A DNA stretch of 64,000 bases from Gammaproteobacteria bacterium. GTDB taxonomy: Bacteria; Pseudomonadota; Gammaproteobacteria; Pseudomonadales; Azotimanducaceae. Under the pieces are notes generated by a model. It saw nothing but the letters and a program-made list of their open reading frames with translations. It searched no databases and was not told where the DNA came from. The position numbers were made by a program, and so were the translations under genes. Location of the stretch: NCBI GenBank assembly GCA_002684495.1, contig NYVG01000029.1, positions 26,496 to 90,495 on the forward strand, written 5' to 3'. Within the stretch, counting starts at the first letter, position 1. The number at the start of each line of letters is the position of its first letter. Below, one piece after another: positions 1 to 10,686 of this stretch.

Positions 1-94
1 TTTTAGGCTGGCGTTGCGCATAATTTGGCCAAGGTCGGAAATCAAGGGGATATTAACCACATCTAAGCACCGCGTCAGGCGCTCCGTGTGATGG

Positions 95-952
95 CTAGCG
101 ACGGTTTAGTTCTCGATGTCTGACCAGCACATTGTCGTAATCGTTAGCCAGATGCCCCGCCAGTCGTTGCGCCATATATACACTGCGATGTTGGCCACCA
201 GTGCAGCCAATGGCTACCGTCATATAGACCCTAGAGTTCGCTTCAAATCGCGGTACCCAACGGGCGAGGATATTAGTGATGTCCTCAAACATCTCATTAA
301 CCATGGGCTGATTTTGCAAATAGTCCTGCACAGGGCGATCCAAGCCCGACAAGCTGCGCAATGCCTGGTCCCAGTGAGGATTCGGTAAACAGCGCAGGTC
401 AAAGACGAAATCTGCATCGACGGGCACGCCATATTTGAATCCAAATGACCGAAACAGCAGATTGATGTTGTGTGAGCCATGATCCAGCACGCGGTCTACG
501 AAATGCGCAGCCAACTGTTGAGTGGTTAATTGAGTTGTGTCGAGGGTGAGATCGGCCAGATCGGCTATAGTCGCCAGCACCTGGGCCTCCATATCAATCG
601 CCTGACGCAGATCTATTTTATTTGAAGTCAGCGGGTGTCTGCGCCGAGTTTCGCTAAAACGTTTAACTAAAGTTGGACTCTTGGCGTCGAGATACACGAC
701 ACGTCGATCTTCCTTGGCAAGCGGCAAGCTCTGCAAAATCTCCGGAAAGGTCTGTAACGCCTGACTGCGGGCATCGATACAAACGGCCAGTTGGGCAGGT
801 GCGGCACCAGCCCTATTGAGATTTTCCTCCACCAGACTGTGCAGTAGGGTGACCGGTAAATTATCGATGCATTGGTAGGCATTATCCTCCAGGGCTCGTA
901 GCACCGTTGATTTTCCTGAGCCCGATCGGCCACTGATGATGAAGAGTTTCAT
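95..952 (-). CDS. rapZ: RNase adapter protein RapZ
   Basis: This 285-residue protein matches the RapZ/YvcJ family in length and motifs. It has a P-loop GRSGSGKS at residues 8-15 and the C-terminal motif CTGGQHRSV near residue 250. In enterobacteria RapZ binds nucleotide and small RNAs and guides RNase E to GlmZ, so it controls glucosamine-6-phosphate synthesis. Whether that RNA circuit exists here is not shown. It is the last recognised gene of the minus-strand rpoN operon and its start overlaps the ptsN stop by four bases (ATGA), which implies translational coupling. Identification is secure; the regulatory role is inferred from the family. Confidence 0.95.
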   Translation of the reverse strand: MKLFIISGRSGSGKSTVLRALEDNAYQCIDNLPVTLLHSLVEENLNRAGAAPAQLAVCIDARSQALQTFPEILQSLPLAKEDRRVVYLDAKSPTLVKRFSETRRRHPLTSNKIDLRQAIDMEAQVLATIADLADLTLDTTQLTTQQLAAHFVDRVLDHGSHNINLLFRSFGFKYGVPVDADFVFDLRCLPNPHWDQALRSLSGLDRPVQDYLQNQPMVNEMFEDITNILARWVPRFEANSRVYMTVAIGCTGGQHRSVYMAQRLAGHLANDYDNVLVRHRELNRR

Positions 953-1434
953 GCGCGTTTAGCGTCAGGTGCTGCCGCGTCGATACGTTGAAGGCAGTTC
1001 ATTATTGCATCAGCGTTGTCACATTGGCGCAGAGCTGAGCGATGTTCGGCACAACTAAAAACCGTGGCAAGCTCGGCGAGCACATCCAAGTGTGCATGGG
1101 TTTCATTTTTCGGCACCACGAGCACAAACAGCAGATCCACGCCTTCGTTGTCCAGTGCTTCATAGTCCACTGATTCCTCTAAGGACATGAAGGTGGCATG
1201 AATAGATTGGCAGGCCATTCGGCAGTGGGGTATTGCAACCCCGAAACCTAAGCCGGTAGAGCCAAGTCGCTCCCGCTCCACCAAGCCGGCAAAAACCTCG
1301 TCTGCCACCAAGCCGTCGCGATCAGGGTCGTTTTCGGCAATAGACTCTGCTGCCAGCTGCAGAGCGCGCTTGCGGCTCTGGCATTGAACATGACAAAGAA
1401 TATTCTCTGGATTTAATAGAGTGCTTATCGGCAT
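949..1434 (-). CDS. ptsN: PTS IIA-Ntr regulatory protein
   Basis: The 161-residue product is a EIIA-Ntr protein, the terminal phospho-acceptor of the nitrogen-related phosphotransferase system. The phosphorylated histidine is visible in GVAIPHCR (His70). The family regulates potassium uptake, sensor kinases and other targets by phosphorylation-dependent binding and does not transport sugar. It sits in the usual place between hpf and rapZ. A NPr (ptsO) gene would normally follow rapZ, but the window ends too soon to see one. The length is typical for the family. Confidence 0.94.
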   Translation of the reverse strand: MPISTLLNPENILCHVQCQSRKRALQLAAESIAENDPDRDGLVADEVFAGLVERERLGSTGLGFGVAIPHCRMACQSIHATFMSLEESVDYEALDNEGVDLLFVLVVPKNETHAHLDVLAELATVFSCAEHRSALRQCDNADAIMNCLQRIDAAAPDAKRA

Positions 1435-1452
1435 TGGCGTGTGTCGTTGAAA

Positions 1453-1785
1453 CTATTCGAACTTGGTGTGCGCATGTTTACGCTCTCTGCTGCCGTGATT
1501 GTGATCGACTGCTTTTTCTTTGTGTTTGATCACCTGGCGGTCTAGTTTGGCAGACAATTGATCTATGGCTGCGTACATATCTGCGGCTTCTGCATTAGCG
1601 AAAAGCTCGGAGCCAGCGACGTGTACTGTGGCCTCCGCCTGATGTTTGAGTTTTTCAATATTTAGAACTACGTGCACTTGGGTGATGTGATCATAGTGCC
1701 GTTCCAATCTCTGTAGTTTCTCATGAACGTAATCTTGTAATGAAGTGGTCAGGTCAATTTGATGACCGGTGACGTTGATCTGCAT
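1453..1785 (-). CDS. hpf: ribosome hibernation promoting factor (short form)
   Basis: This is a 110-residue member of the HPF/YfiA family. It starts MQINVTGHQIDLT, followed by the conserved region about helix pairing and the YAAIDQL stretch. The short form binds the 30S decoding centre in stationary phase and promotes 100S dimers together with RMF. The start is well supported by AAGGAGG six bases upstream. It lies just downstream of rpoN, as in most gammaproteobacteria, where it was formerly named a sigma-54 modulation protein. The C-terminus is a histidine- and charge-rich tail without the dimerisation domain of long-form HPF. Confidence 0.93.
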   Translation of the reverse strand: MQINVTGHQIDLTTSLQDYVHEKLQRLERHYDHITQVHVVLNIEKLKHQAEATVHVAGSELFANAEAADMYAAIDQLSAKLDRQVIKHKEKAVDHNHGSRERKHAHTKFE

Positions 1786-1838
1786 GCTTGCCTCCTTGCT
1801 AGCATCATTACACGCGTATTATCGCAAATAGCGAGCGA

Positions 1839-3338
1839 TCAAACTAACTGTTTACGCTCATTAGAAGGGGGTATGGATAATGACTCCCGATACTTCGCAA
1901 CGGTGCGACGAGCGACGTTAATGTTCTGCTCCTTGAGCAGTGCTGCAATTTTATTGTCGCTCAGAGGTTTCCGTGGATTTTCATCAGCCGTGAGTTTTTG
2001 AATGAGGGCCCGTATTGCGGTACTCGAGATCTCCCCGCCAGATTGCGTGCCCACATGGGATGAGAAAAAATATTTCAACTCGAATAAACCGCGTGGAGAG
2101 ACCAAATACTTTCGGTTGGTTACCCGCGAAATCGTTGACTCATGCAGATCTACTTGTTGTGCGATATCGGCGAGAATCAGCGGTTTCATGGCCTCTGGGC
2201 CATCCTCAAAAAAGTCTTGTTGCACTTCGACGATCTGCGAGGCTACTCGCAGAAGGGTATCGTGTCGCGTCTGCAAACTCTTGATAAACCATCGAGCCTC
2301 CTGCAGGTTGTTGCGCATGAATTCGCGGTCCGAAGACTGAGTTGCTTTGTTAATCCATCCGGCATAGACGCTGTTGATACGTATCTTTGGCAATGTGGCC
2401 GGATTCAGTTCAGTCTGCCAACGCCCGGCATGTTTTCGCACCACCACATCAGGTATTACAAAATCAGATTGGCTTTCGGAAATGGCGGCTCCGGGGCGTG
2501 GCTGCAGAGTTCGAATCAGCGCTACGACTTGGCTGAGTTCCGATTCAGATAACCGAGACTGGCGCACTAAGGTGGCGAAGTCCTTTTGCGCTAGCAGATC
2601 TAGATGCTCACTAACCAGTGTCTTGGCCTCATCCAGCCAAGGAGTTTGGGCGTCAAGTTGGGCTAGCTGCAGGAGTAAGCATTCACGCAGGTCGCGGGCA
2701 CCGACGCCGACTGGATCAAATTGTTGAATCTTCTGCAGAACCGTTTCTACATCCTCAAGTGTTGGCTGCTCATCTGACTCTCGAGTTGGGTCGATGAGGC
2801 TTGTGCAGATCTCTTCGATCGAAGCAGTTAACATGCCGTTATCGTCAATGCTGTCGATGATCATGGTAGCAATGGCGCGGTCAGATGCAGCCAAGGGCGT
2901 GAGGTTGAGCTGCCACTCGAGATGCTCGAGTAGACCCTCTGCTGCGCTGTTATTGACGCTTGGATCAAAGTCATTGTCGGCGTTTGTACCCGTGCCGGAT
3001 TGGGGATAAATATCATCCCACGTAGAGTCACTAGGCATGGACTCGCTCAAAGGCTCTTCGAACTGCTCACTGACCTCAGCTTCGGTAGCTTCGGCGAATT
3101 CGTCGACGGTGTCGTTGCCATCTGTCAGCGACAAGTCAAGCTCGCTCTCCGCCTCAGCGAGCTCGTTGTCGCTGTTTTGGAATTCATCTTCCGCTTCCAG
3201 CATCGGATTGGAGTCCAATGCCAGTTGTATCTCTTGACTGAGTTCCATCGTAGACAGCTGTAGCAAACGAATCGCCTGTTGCAGCTGAGGCGTCATTTTC
3301 AGCTGCTGGCCGAGCTTCATTGAAAGAGATTGTTTCAT
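1839..3338 (-). CDS. rpoN: RNA polymerase sigma-54 factor
   Basis: The 499-residue protein is sigma-54. The N-terminal activator-interacting region is glutamine- and leucine-rich (LKMTPQLQQAIRLLQLS). An acidic linker follows at about residues 55-125, then the core-binding domain, a helix-turn-helix (STISRVTNRKYL), and the RpoN box ARRTVAKYR near the C-terminus, which contacts the -24 element. It directs core polymerase to GG/GC promoters and needs an AAA+ activator. Likely local targets include the pilin promoter near 45.0 kb, which is inference only. It is co-oriented with lptB upstream and hpf downstream. Confidence 0.97.
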   Translation of the reverse strand: MKQSLSMKLGQQLKMTPQLQQAIRLLQLSTMELSQEIQLALDSNPMLEAEDEFQNSDNELAEAESELDLSLTDGNDTVDEFAEATEAEVSEQFEEPLSESMPSDSTWDDIYPQSGTGTNADNDFDPSVNNSAAEGLLEHLEWQLNLTPLAASDRAIATMIIDSIDDNGMLTASIEEICTSLIDPTRESDEQPTLEDVETVLQKIQQFDPVGVGARDLRECLLLQLAQLDAQTPWLDEAKTLVSEHLDLLAQKDFATLVRQSRLSESELSQVVALIRTLQPRPGAAISESQSDFVIPDVVVRKHAGRWQTELNPATLPKIRINSVYAGWINKATQSSDREFMRNNLQEARWFIKSLQTRHDTLLRVASQIVEVQQDFFEDGPEAMKPLILADIAQQVDLHESTISRVTNRKYLVSPRGLFELKYFFSSHVGTQSGGEISSTAIRALIQKLTADENPRKPLSDNKIAALLKEQNINVARRTVAKYRESLSIPPSNERKQLV

Positions 3339-3430
3339 CTACTGTCGTGGGCGGTTATGGGTATGGTTTTGCTTGTTATGTTAGCTTGAAACTTCAACCT
3401 AAGAGGTTAACTCATAAGTCAGCCAAGGTC

Positions 3431-4162
3431 TCATAGTGCAAAGCTGTCGCCAAGATAGACTCTTTTTACGGTCTCGTTCTGGAGTATATTTTCCGGCTCA
3501 CCAGCGGCGATAACATGGCCTTCGTGGACAATGTAGGCGCGATCGCAGATGTCCAAAGTTTCTTTAACGTTGTGATCCGTAATGAGCACCCCCAAACCTC
3601 TGCTTTTCAGATCCAAGATGCCGTTTTTAATGTCGGTTACTGAGATAGGGTCAACGCCTGCGAAAGGCTCGTCGAGCAACATAAAGTCTGGTTCGCTGGC
3701 CAAGGCGCGGGCGATCTCTAGGCGCCGGCGCTCGCCACCGCTGAGACTCTGGCCGAGCGAGTCTGCGATATGATTAAGATGAAATTCATCGAGCAGTTGT
3801 TGGAGCCGCTGCTGACGCTGCTGTTTGTCCAGGTGCGTTTGCAGTTCAAGGACGGCCAGCAAATTGTCCCGGGCATTTAACGTTCTGAAGATGCTGGCTT
3901 CTTGGGGCAGATATCCCAAGCCGGCATTCGCACGCAAATGCATGGGGGCGTGTGTCAGCTCAGTGTCATTCAGTACGACCTGCCCGGAATCGCATTTCAG
4001 CAGACCGACAAGCAGGTAAAAGCAGGTGGTCTTGCCTGCTCCATTTGGCCCGAGTAAACCCACTACTTCACTCTGATGGACATCAATACTTACATCGTTA
4101 ACGGCAATTTTATCCCGGTAACGCTTGTGCAGATTAAGACCGCGCAGTGCGTTTGTGCTCAT
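3431..4162 (-). CDS. lptB: LPS export ABC transporter ATPase LptB
   Basis: The 243-residue ATPase has a Walker A motif GPNGAGKTT (38-46), the ABC signature LSGGERRR, Walker B with [11 protein letters not shown], and the switch histidine in ITDHN. With LptF and LptG it extracts lipopolysaccharide from the inner membrane and drives it along the LptCA bridge. Its start overlaps the lptA stop (ATGA), which fits a coupled lptCAB operon. A 92-base gap separates it from rpoN. The identification rests on motifs and neighbours together. Confidence 0.97.
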   Translation of the reverse strand: MSTNALRGLNLHKRYRDKIAVNDVSIDVHQSEVVGLLGPNGAGKTTCFYLLVGLLKCDSGQVVLNDTELTHAPMHLRANAGLGYLPQEASIFRTLNARDNLLAVLELQTHLDKQQRQQRLQQLLDEFHLNHIADSLGQSLSGGERRRLEIARALASEPDFMLLDEPFAGVDPISVTDIKNGILDLKSRGLGVLITDHNVKETLDICDRAYIVHEGHVIAAGEPENILQNETVKRVYLGDSFAL

Positions 4163-4692
4163 TGGCGCTCAGATGCCTCACGGGAGGTTGTGTTGGATAT
4201 TTCAAATTCCATGCGGACACGCTCGCTGTCGCCGTCCGCGCGAATTTGCTGAGCATTTAGATCGTAGATAATTGCATCACTCCGAATGATATTGCCGCTT
4301 TGTTGCAGAGTTGCATTGCCGAGTAATCGCAGCTGATTGGCAATAGGAGCAAAAATAATGGTCGAAGCGCTCGCCCTAAGGTCGGCAAGTTGGCTTTCAC
4401 CGTCTTTGACTGGTGTCTGGCGCAGCGAAAATTTAGCAGGGGCTCCGGTGGTGCGAATGGTATCCACATCATCCTCCACCAGCGCAAGGGTTAATTCGTC
4501 GCCAGCAATCATTAAGTCGCCCTGAGTCGCTATCACCGAACCAGAATAAACAATGTTTTTGCTGGTTTGATCGAAAATGGCGCTATCGCCCTCGATTTGG
4601 ATGCTGTTCGGCGCAGCAGCCCGTGCGCCCCAGGGCATTAATGCGAGGGTTAGACAAGCCAGTCGCATGATGCCAAGTGTCGCTCTAGACAT
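4159..4692 (-). CDS. lptA: periplasmic LPS transport protein LptA
   Basis: This 177-residue protein has a signal peptide (to about residue 25, ending WGARAAA) and an OstA/LptA beta-jellyroll domain. The domain begins [12 protein letters not shown] and contains the typical [15 protein letters not shown] stretch. LptA polymers form the periplasmic bridge that carries LPS from LptC to LptD. The gene overlaps lptC by eight bases and lptB by four. The C-terminal tail after about residue 160 is polar and probably disordered. Confidence 0.93.
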   Translation of the reverse strand: MSRATLGIMRLACLTLALMPWGARAAAPNSIQIEGDSAIFDQTSKNIVYSGSVIATQGDLMIAGDELTLALVEDDVDTIRTTGAPAKFSLRQTPVKDGESQLADLRASASTIIFAPIANQLRLLGNATLQQSGNIIRSDAIIYDLNAQQIRADGDSERVRMEFEISNTTSREASERQ

Positions 4693-5347
4693 CGCGCCCC
4701 CCCGGGGGGTTGTTGGCTTTTTCTTGAGGAAGATGCAGGGTACTTAGGACGCGCAGATTGTTCTCGCGCCTGAACTCGAGGGTCGAATTTTTGTGCAAAA
4801 TCATGACCGGTGCAGAAGTGCGCAATGTCCCAACGTTCAAAATGACATTGCCACGCGCCGTGGCTGATTGATTAGCGGCATCCACCGAGAGACGGTCACT
4901 GCGCAGGTGCACAGGGTCAGCAGATGGCGTTGTTTGGCGAAGTTGAACCTGATCTGACAAGGTCAGGTGCGGCTTGCTCCCAAGTTTTGTTGCCCTCCCT
5001 CGCTGCGCCGATACCTGCCAGGGCGTGGTATCGGAGTCATCAAACAAGCGCATTTCCGGTTGCTGCAATTCAATGTGGTTATTGTCTGTGCCGCGGTACT
5101 GGGTCCATTCTGCAACCTTGAGAGAATAAAGGCGTTGCCCATTATCGGCATATTCTGTCATCTGCATACGTGTACCGGTGGCCATGATCGCATCATTATT
5201 AGCGCTGTCACTGACCAAGAGGTTAACGGCAGTCGACGTGGGTTCGCTGGTGGCCGACAGAAATAGCAGCGCAGCAGTAAAAATGAGTGCTCCAGTTGCT
5301 AGCCGCTTAGCGCTAAGAGCGTCCATCGGATGTGCCACTCTAGTCAA
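4685..5347 (-). CDS. lptC: LPS export protein LptC
   Basis: A 220-residue bitopic protein with one N-terminal membrane helix (about residues 15-32) and a periplasmic LptC/OstA-like beta domain including YSLKVAEWTQY. LptC receives LPS from the LptBFG complex and hands it to LptA. It overlaps kdsC upstream (8 bases) and lptA downstream (8 bases), so the four genes are translated as one unit. LptC is a poorly conserved family; the call depends on topology, size and position between kdsC and lptA. Confidence 0.9.
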   Translation of the reverse strand: MTRVAHPMDALSAKRLATGALIFTAALLFLSATSEPTSTAVNLLVSDSANNDAIMATGTRMQMTEYADNGQRLYSLKVAEWTQYRGTDNNHIELQQPEMRLFDDSDTTPWQVSAQRGRATKLGSKPHLTLSDQVQLRQTTPSADPVHLRSDRLSVDAANQSATARGNVILNVGTLRTSAPVMILHKNSTLEFRRENNLRVLSTLHLPQEKANNPPGGRDV

Positions 5348-5858
5348 AGTCCCAGCGATCCTGCGCTTGCAAGATCAACTGCGCAAGCTCGACGATAACC
5401 CCTTCGCCGCCCCTTCGCTGGGTGACAAAGTCAGCGCGCGCGCGCACAACCGGATGGCTGTTTGCCACCGTCGCCTTAAGAGTGACGTTCTCTCTGGCAT
5501 AAAGTTCGAGATCGGCCAGATCGTCGCCAATTGCACATAAATTGTCCTTGCAGAAGCCTGCATCCAGTAGTTGGTCGAGTGCCTGACTCTTGCTGTGGGC
5601 GCCCTGTATCAAGTATTTGAGTCCGAGTTCTTCAGCGCGCCGGTTAACGGCAGGGGACTCACGGCCACTGATGATGGCGACTTCGATACCATGCCGTTGC
5701 AGCAGCTTGATACTTGCGCCGTCTTGTACATGAAAGCTTTTTAGCTCTTCGCCGCGGTCGCTGTAGGTGATCTGACCGTTGGTTAAAACGCCATCGACAT
5801 CGAGAATAACTCCCTTTATCCGCGCGGCGAGTGACATCGATTGATCGGTTGTGTCCAT
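5340..5858 (-). CDS. kdsC: 3-deoxy-D-manno-octulosonate 8-phosphate phosphatase
   Basis: The 172-residue protein is a small HAD phosphatase of the KdsC type. The nucleophile motif LDVDGVLTNG is at residues 19-28, with further HAD motifs IISGRES and AIGDDLADLEL. It removes phosphate from KDO-8-phosphate, the last step before activation of KDO for lipid A. In Pseudomonas and E. coli the isomerase gene kdsD lies directly upstream. Here that place is taken by an antiporter gene that ends two bases before kdsC, so kdsD must be elsewhere. Confidence 0.95.
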   Translation of the reverse strand: MDTTDQSMSLAARIKGVILDVDGVLTNGQITYSDRGEELKSFHVQDGASIKLLQRHGIEVAIISGRESPAVNRRAEELGLKYLIQGAHSKSQALDQLLDAGFCKDNLCAIGDDLADLELYARENVTLKATVANSHPVVRARADFVTQRRGGEGVIVELAQLILQAQDRWDFD

Positions 5859-5859
5859 G

Positions 5860-6819
5860 CTAGGCCTGGTGAATAAGCAGTAAGTTATAGCCTATCCAAG
5901 CTGCCAGCATCACCGCGCCTTCAAACCGGGTGATAACAGCTCGAGAGTTAATGCCGTACGCAAAGAGCGCGAGCATCACGGTGAGTGCGGTCATCATGCC
6001 AGCGTCTCGCCATAATGCGACATGGTTAAGCTCCACACCACCCAGCAGTGCTGGAACGGCGAGTACCGCAAGAATATTAAGAATGTTGGAGCCAACTACA
6101 TTACCAATCGCGATCTCCGGATGGCCTTTTAATGCGGAACCTACAGTTGCTGCGAGTTCCGGAAGACTGGTACCGATAGCGATAATAGTGAGGCCAATAA
6201 TGAGTTCGCTGACGCCAAACATCTGCGCAATATTCACCGCTGAGTAAACGAGTATTTGCGCCGATAGAAGCAATATGGCCAAACCTACGGCCAGCCAAAA
6301 AAGACTTTTAGCATTGTTCATTTCGGGAATATCGTCTAGCTCGTCTTGCAGCGGGTCATCTTCAGCGTCAGGGTCGCGGGCGCTTACTAATAGCTGCCAC
6401 AGAATAATGCTCAACCCGAACAATAGGATAAGTCCGTTGACCATAGAGAGTTCGCGGTCGAACAGCAGTACCAGGGTCAGTAGCGTTGCGCCTATGAGCC
6501 AGGGTAGTTGTTTGCGCCGAACGTTGCGCGAAAAAGCCAAGGGCGTAATAATCGCCGTGATGCCGAGCACGAGACCAATATTAGCGATGTTGGAGCCGAT
6601 GGCGTTGCCCACCGCAAGCAGATGATTGCCCTCCAATGCCGCAAAAGTGGCAACAACGATTTCTGGAGCGGAAGTGCCAAGGGATACGATGGTAAGCCCG
6701 ATAATTATCTTCGGGATTCCGAAATTGACAGCAGCAGAGGCGGCGCCTGACAAAAATTTGTCGGCACTCCAAACCAAGGCAACAAAGCCCACTAATAGCA
6801 GTAGCAGCTGCAACCACAT
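5860..6819 (-). CDS. calcium/sodium (CaCA family) antiporter, YrbG-like
   Basis: The 319-residue protein has about ten hydrophobic segments and the two inverted alpha-repeat motifs of the Ca2+/cation antiporter superfamily, GNAIGSNIANIG and GNVVGSNILNIL. Each is preceded by a GTSxPE stretch. An acidic loop between the halves (about residues 150-170, DPDAEDDPLQDELDD) is typical. Members exchange Ca2+ or other cations for Na+ or H+ in the inner membrane. It is first in the minus-strand operon and abuts kdsC, as yrbG does near kdsD-kdsC in E. coli. The transported ion cannot be told from sequence. Confidence 0.9.
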   Translation of the reverse strand: MWLQLLLLLVGFVALVWSADKFLSGAASAAVNFGIPKIIIGLTIVSLGTSAPEIVVATFAALEGNHLLAVGNAIGSNIANIGLVLGITAIITPLAFSRNVRRKQLPWLIGATLLTLVLLFDRELSMVNGLILLFGLSIILWQLLVSARDPDAEDDPLQDELDDIPEMNNAKSLFWLAVGLAILLLSAQILVYSAVNIAQMFGVSELIIGLTIIAIGTSLPELAATVGSALKGHPEIAIGNVVGSNILNILAVLAVPALLGGVELNHVALWRDAGMMTALTVMLALFAYGINSRAVITRFEGAVMLAAWIGYNLLLIHQA

Positions 6820-7059
6820 TTTCCGCCACCATCCTTATTTGGGTGAATCCCTCAATTGGGTGTGTCGTTCAGAACTGCTGTTGTCAGCGCCGATACGGGA
6901 AACCCGAAAAACTTAGCTTAGTCTGATCTGCTGCGATATCCAAGCGAGCTCTGATGCGACACTGCGCCGTTTGTTGTATTGTTTAAGGCTATGCCACCGT
7001 TCTCGGTCATTTTTTCTACGCCCACTCAGGGAAAGTCGTTCTACGAAGGTCAGCAAAAT

Positions 7060-8572
<1,513 letters not shown>

Positions 8573-8626
8573 CGGTGCAGGACGCTACGTGAATCCTCTA
8601 CAACTCGATTAAAAGGACAACAACGG

Positions 8627-9253
8627 ATGGGTTTGGTTATTGCCCTCAACAAAGGGCGGATCTTGAAAGAATGCTTACCAATTTTGGCGTCTTGTGGCGT
8701 TGAGCCGGTTGAGCATCCGTCTGAGTCTCGGAAGCTTATTTTAGCCAGTCGTTGTGGCGAGCATCGACTGATTGTGACGCGTTCAGCTGACGTGCTGACC
8801 TATGTAGAGCAGGGTGTTGCGGATGTTGGCATAACCGGTAAGGACACCATTTTAGAATATGGCGCCGGCATGAGTTTTTATGAACGACTCGACCTAAAAA
8901 TAGGCTTGTGCCGCATGATGACTGCCGCACCCGTTGGGTTCGAAGCACCAACGGGGGTGCTTCGCGTCGCCTCGAAATTTGTCAATATTGCTCGCAGTCA
9001 TTACCACAGCCAAGGTTGCCAAGTTGAGCTGATCAAGCTCACAGGGGCGATGGAAATCGCTCCCGTGCTCGGATTAGCAGACTGTATCGTTGATATTGTT
9101 GATACCGGTAATACGTTACGCGCTAACGGACTCGAGGCTCTGGATGTTATTTGTGATATCAGCACTCGAGTCATTGTTAATCGTGCATCAATGAAGACGA
9201 AGTTCGCGGATGTGCAGACTTTGGTCCAGCAATTAGCGGCAGTTGTTGACTGA
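8627..9253 (+). CDS. hisG: ATP phosphoribosyltransferase, short form
   Basis: The 208-residue protein is the catalytic subunit of the first enzyme of histidine biosynthesis, which joins ATP and PRPP. It has the short-form length, lacking the C-terminal regulatory domain, and the PRPP-binding region DCIVDIVDTGNTLRANGL. Short HisG proteins need the HisRS-like partner HisZ, which is not in this window. The start has AAAGGA upstream. hisD follows after 83 bases. The hisC gene that usually comes after hisD in Pseudomonas is not here. Confidence 0.96.
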   Translation: MGLVIALNKGRILKECLPILASCGVEPVEHPSESRKLILASRCGEHRLIVTRSADVLTYVEQGVADVGITGKDTILEYGAGMSFYERLDLKIGLCRMMTAAPVGFEAPTGVLRVASKFVNIARSHYHSQGCQVELIKLTGAMEIAPVLGLADCIVDIVDTGNTLRANGLEALDVICDISTRVIVNRASMKTKFADVQTLVQQLAAVVD

Positions 9254-9336
9254 ATTAGCCGCTAGGCAAAACGTACGCTGGTACGATTTGGGGCAGAGCA
9301 AAACTACCACCGCAAGTTTGGAACGGTTTTAGAAAC

Positions 9337-10686
9337 ATGGTTATTCAGCAGCTAGTCACCTCGAGCGAAACATTTGAGCAGCAGTTTGCTGAACTGTTGC
9401 ATTGGGATATGCGCACCGATAGTACGCTAGATCAGCAGGTCGCAGAGATCATTGGCCGGGTTCGTCGGCACGGCGACAGCGCGCTGCTGGAATTGACCAA
9501 CAAGTTAGATCGGCGCGCGCTAAAAAATCCCGCAGATTTTAGATTGGATAATAGTGCGTTGTTAGCTGCCTGGCAGCGCCTACAACCAGAACACCAGCAA
9601 GCATTGGAATTGGCGGCGGAGCGGATTCGATTGTTCCATCAGCAGCAGTTGGATGCATCTTGGTCCTTTGAGGACGAGTTGGGGAATCGTCTAGGGCAAC
9701 GCATCAGTGCGCTGGAGCGTGTAGGTGTTTACGTTCCCGGTGGGCAAGCAGCGTATCCTTCGAGCGTGCTTATGACGGTTATTCCAGCAAAAGTGGCTGG
9801 GGTGGAAAATATTGTTGTCACTGTGCCTACGCCCGATGATTCAGCAAACGATATGGTTTTAGCCGCCTTGTATTTAGCCGGAGTTAATGAGGTATTCAGT
9901 ATTGGCGGCGCTCAGGCGATTGCAGCAATGGCTTACGGTACAGAGACTGTATCGAGGGTAGATAAAATTGTTGGCCCGGGTGGCGCATACGTTGCTACAG
10001 CGAAAAAGCAGGTCTTCGGGCAAGTGGGAATAGACATGATCGCAGGTCCGAGCGAAGTATTGATCCTAGCCGACGGTACGACACCGGTAGACTGGGTTGT
10101 ACTAGACCTCTTTTCTCAAGCAGAGCATGACAGTTCGGCGCAAAGCATCTTGATCAGTCCCGACCGAGCCTATGCCGCACAAGTGGTTAGTCGGATTGAA
10201 GCAATGCTGCCTGCCATGGAGCGAGAATCGATCATTCGCCAATCGTTACTGCAGCGTGGTGCGGTAATCGTGTGCTCGGATAAGCATGAGGCGCTGGAAC
10301 TGGCCAACCGCGTGGCGCCAGAGCACCTCGAACTGGCAGTAGCCCAGCCACAAGAATGGATAGATGAGATTCGTCATGCCGGCGCTATCTTCTGTGGCGC
10401 CCATACCGGCGAAACGTTCGGCGACTACGTGGCGGGACCATCTCATGTGCTGCCGACGTTTGGCACTGCCAGATTTGCCTCGCCGCTCGGTGTCTATGAT
10501 TTTCAGAAGCGTACCTCGGTGGTAGAAATGTCTGCCCGCGGTGCCAGCGAGTTGTCTGCAGTTACTGATATTCTGGCTCAATCCGAGGGGCTGTTTGCCC
10601 ACGCGCAAGCGGCAGCAGCGCGCGGCGGTGCTAACGATAGTGTGCCTATTACCGACAACGGGCCGAGCTCAGGCGCGGTTGAGTGA
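9337..10686 (+). CDS. hisD: histidinol dehydrogenase
   Basis: A 449-residue enzyme for the last two steps of histidine synthesis, oxidising L-histidinol to histidine with two NAD+. Family motifs are [14 protein letters not shown], the zinc-ligand and catalytic region AEHDSSAQ, and the catalytic pair in APEHLEL. The length is slightly above the usual 430 because of a polar C-terminal tail of about 20 residues. The stop overlaps the GTG start of zapE (GTGA), so the two are probably translationally coupled. Confidence 0.96.
   Translation: MVIQQLVTSSETFEQQFAELLHWDMRTDSTLDQQVAEIIGRVRRHGDSALLELTNKLDRRALKNPADFRLDNSALLAAWQRLQPEHQQALELAAERIRLFHQQQLDASWSFEDELGNRLGQRISALERVGVYVPGGQAAYPSSVLMTVIPAKVAGVENIVVTVPTPDDSANDMVLAALYLAGVNEVFSIGGAQAIAAMAYGTETVSRVDKIVGPGGAYVATAKKQVFGQVGIDMIAGPSEVLILADGTTPVDWVVLDLFSQAEHDSSAQSILISPDRAYAAQVVSRIEAMLPAMERESIIRQSLLQRGAVIVCSDKHEALELANRVAPEHLELAVAQPQEWIDEIRHAGAIFCGAHTGETFGDYVAGPSHVLPTFGTARFASPLGVYDFQKRTSVVEMSARGASELSAVTDILAQSEGLFAHAQAAAARGGANDSVPITDNGPSSGAVE

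Noticed and set aside
1-94. Possible start of a minus-strand gene (GTG at 60) after rapZ, where ptsO would be expected
   Set aside because: Only about 20 codons are visible (VVNIPLISDLGQIM...), they do not match NPr, and the ribosome-binding site is poor.
116-388. Plus-strand ORF inside rapZ, and the many similar opposite-strand ORFs in the track
   Set aside because: They are shadows of well-identified genes, with no family match or ribosome-binding site.
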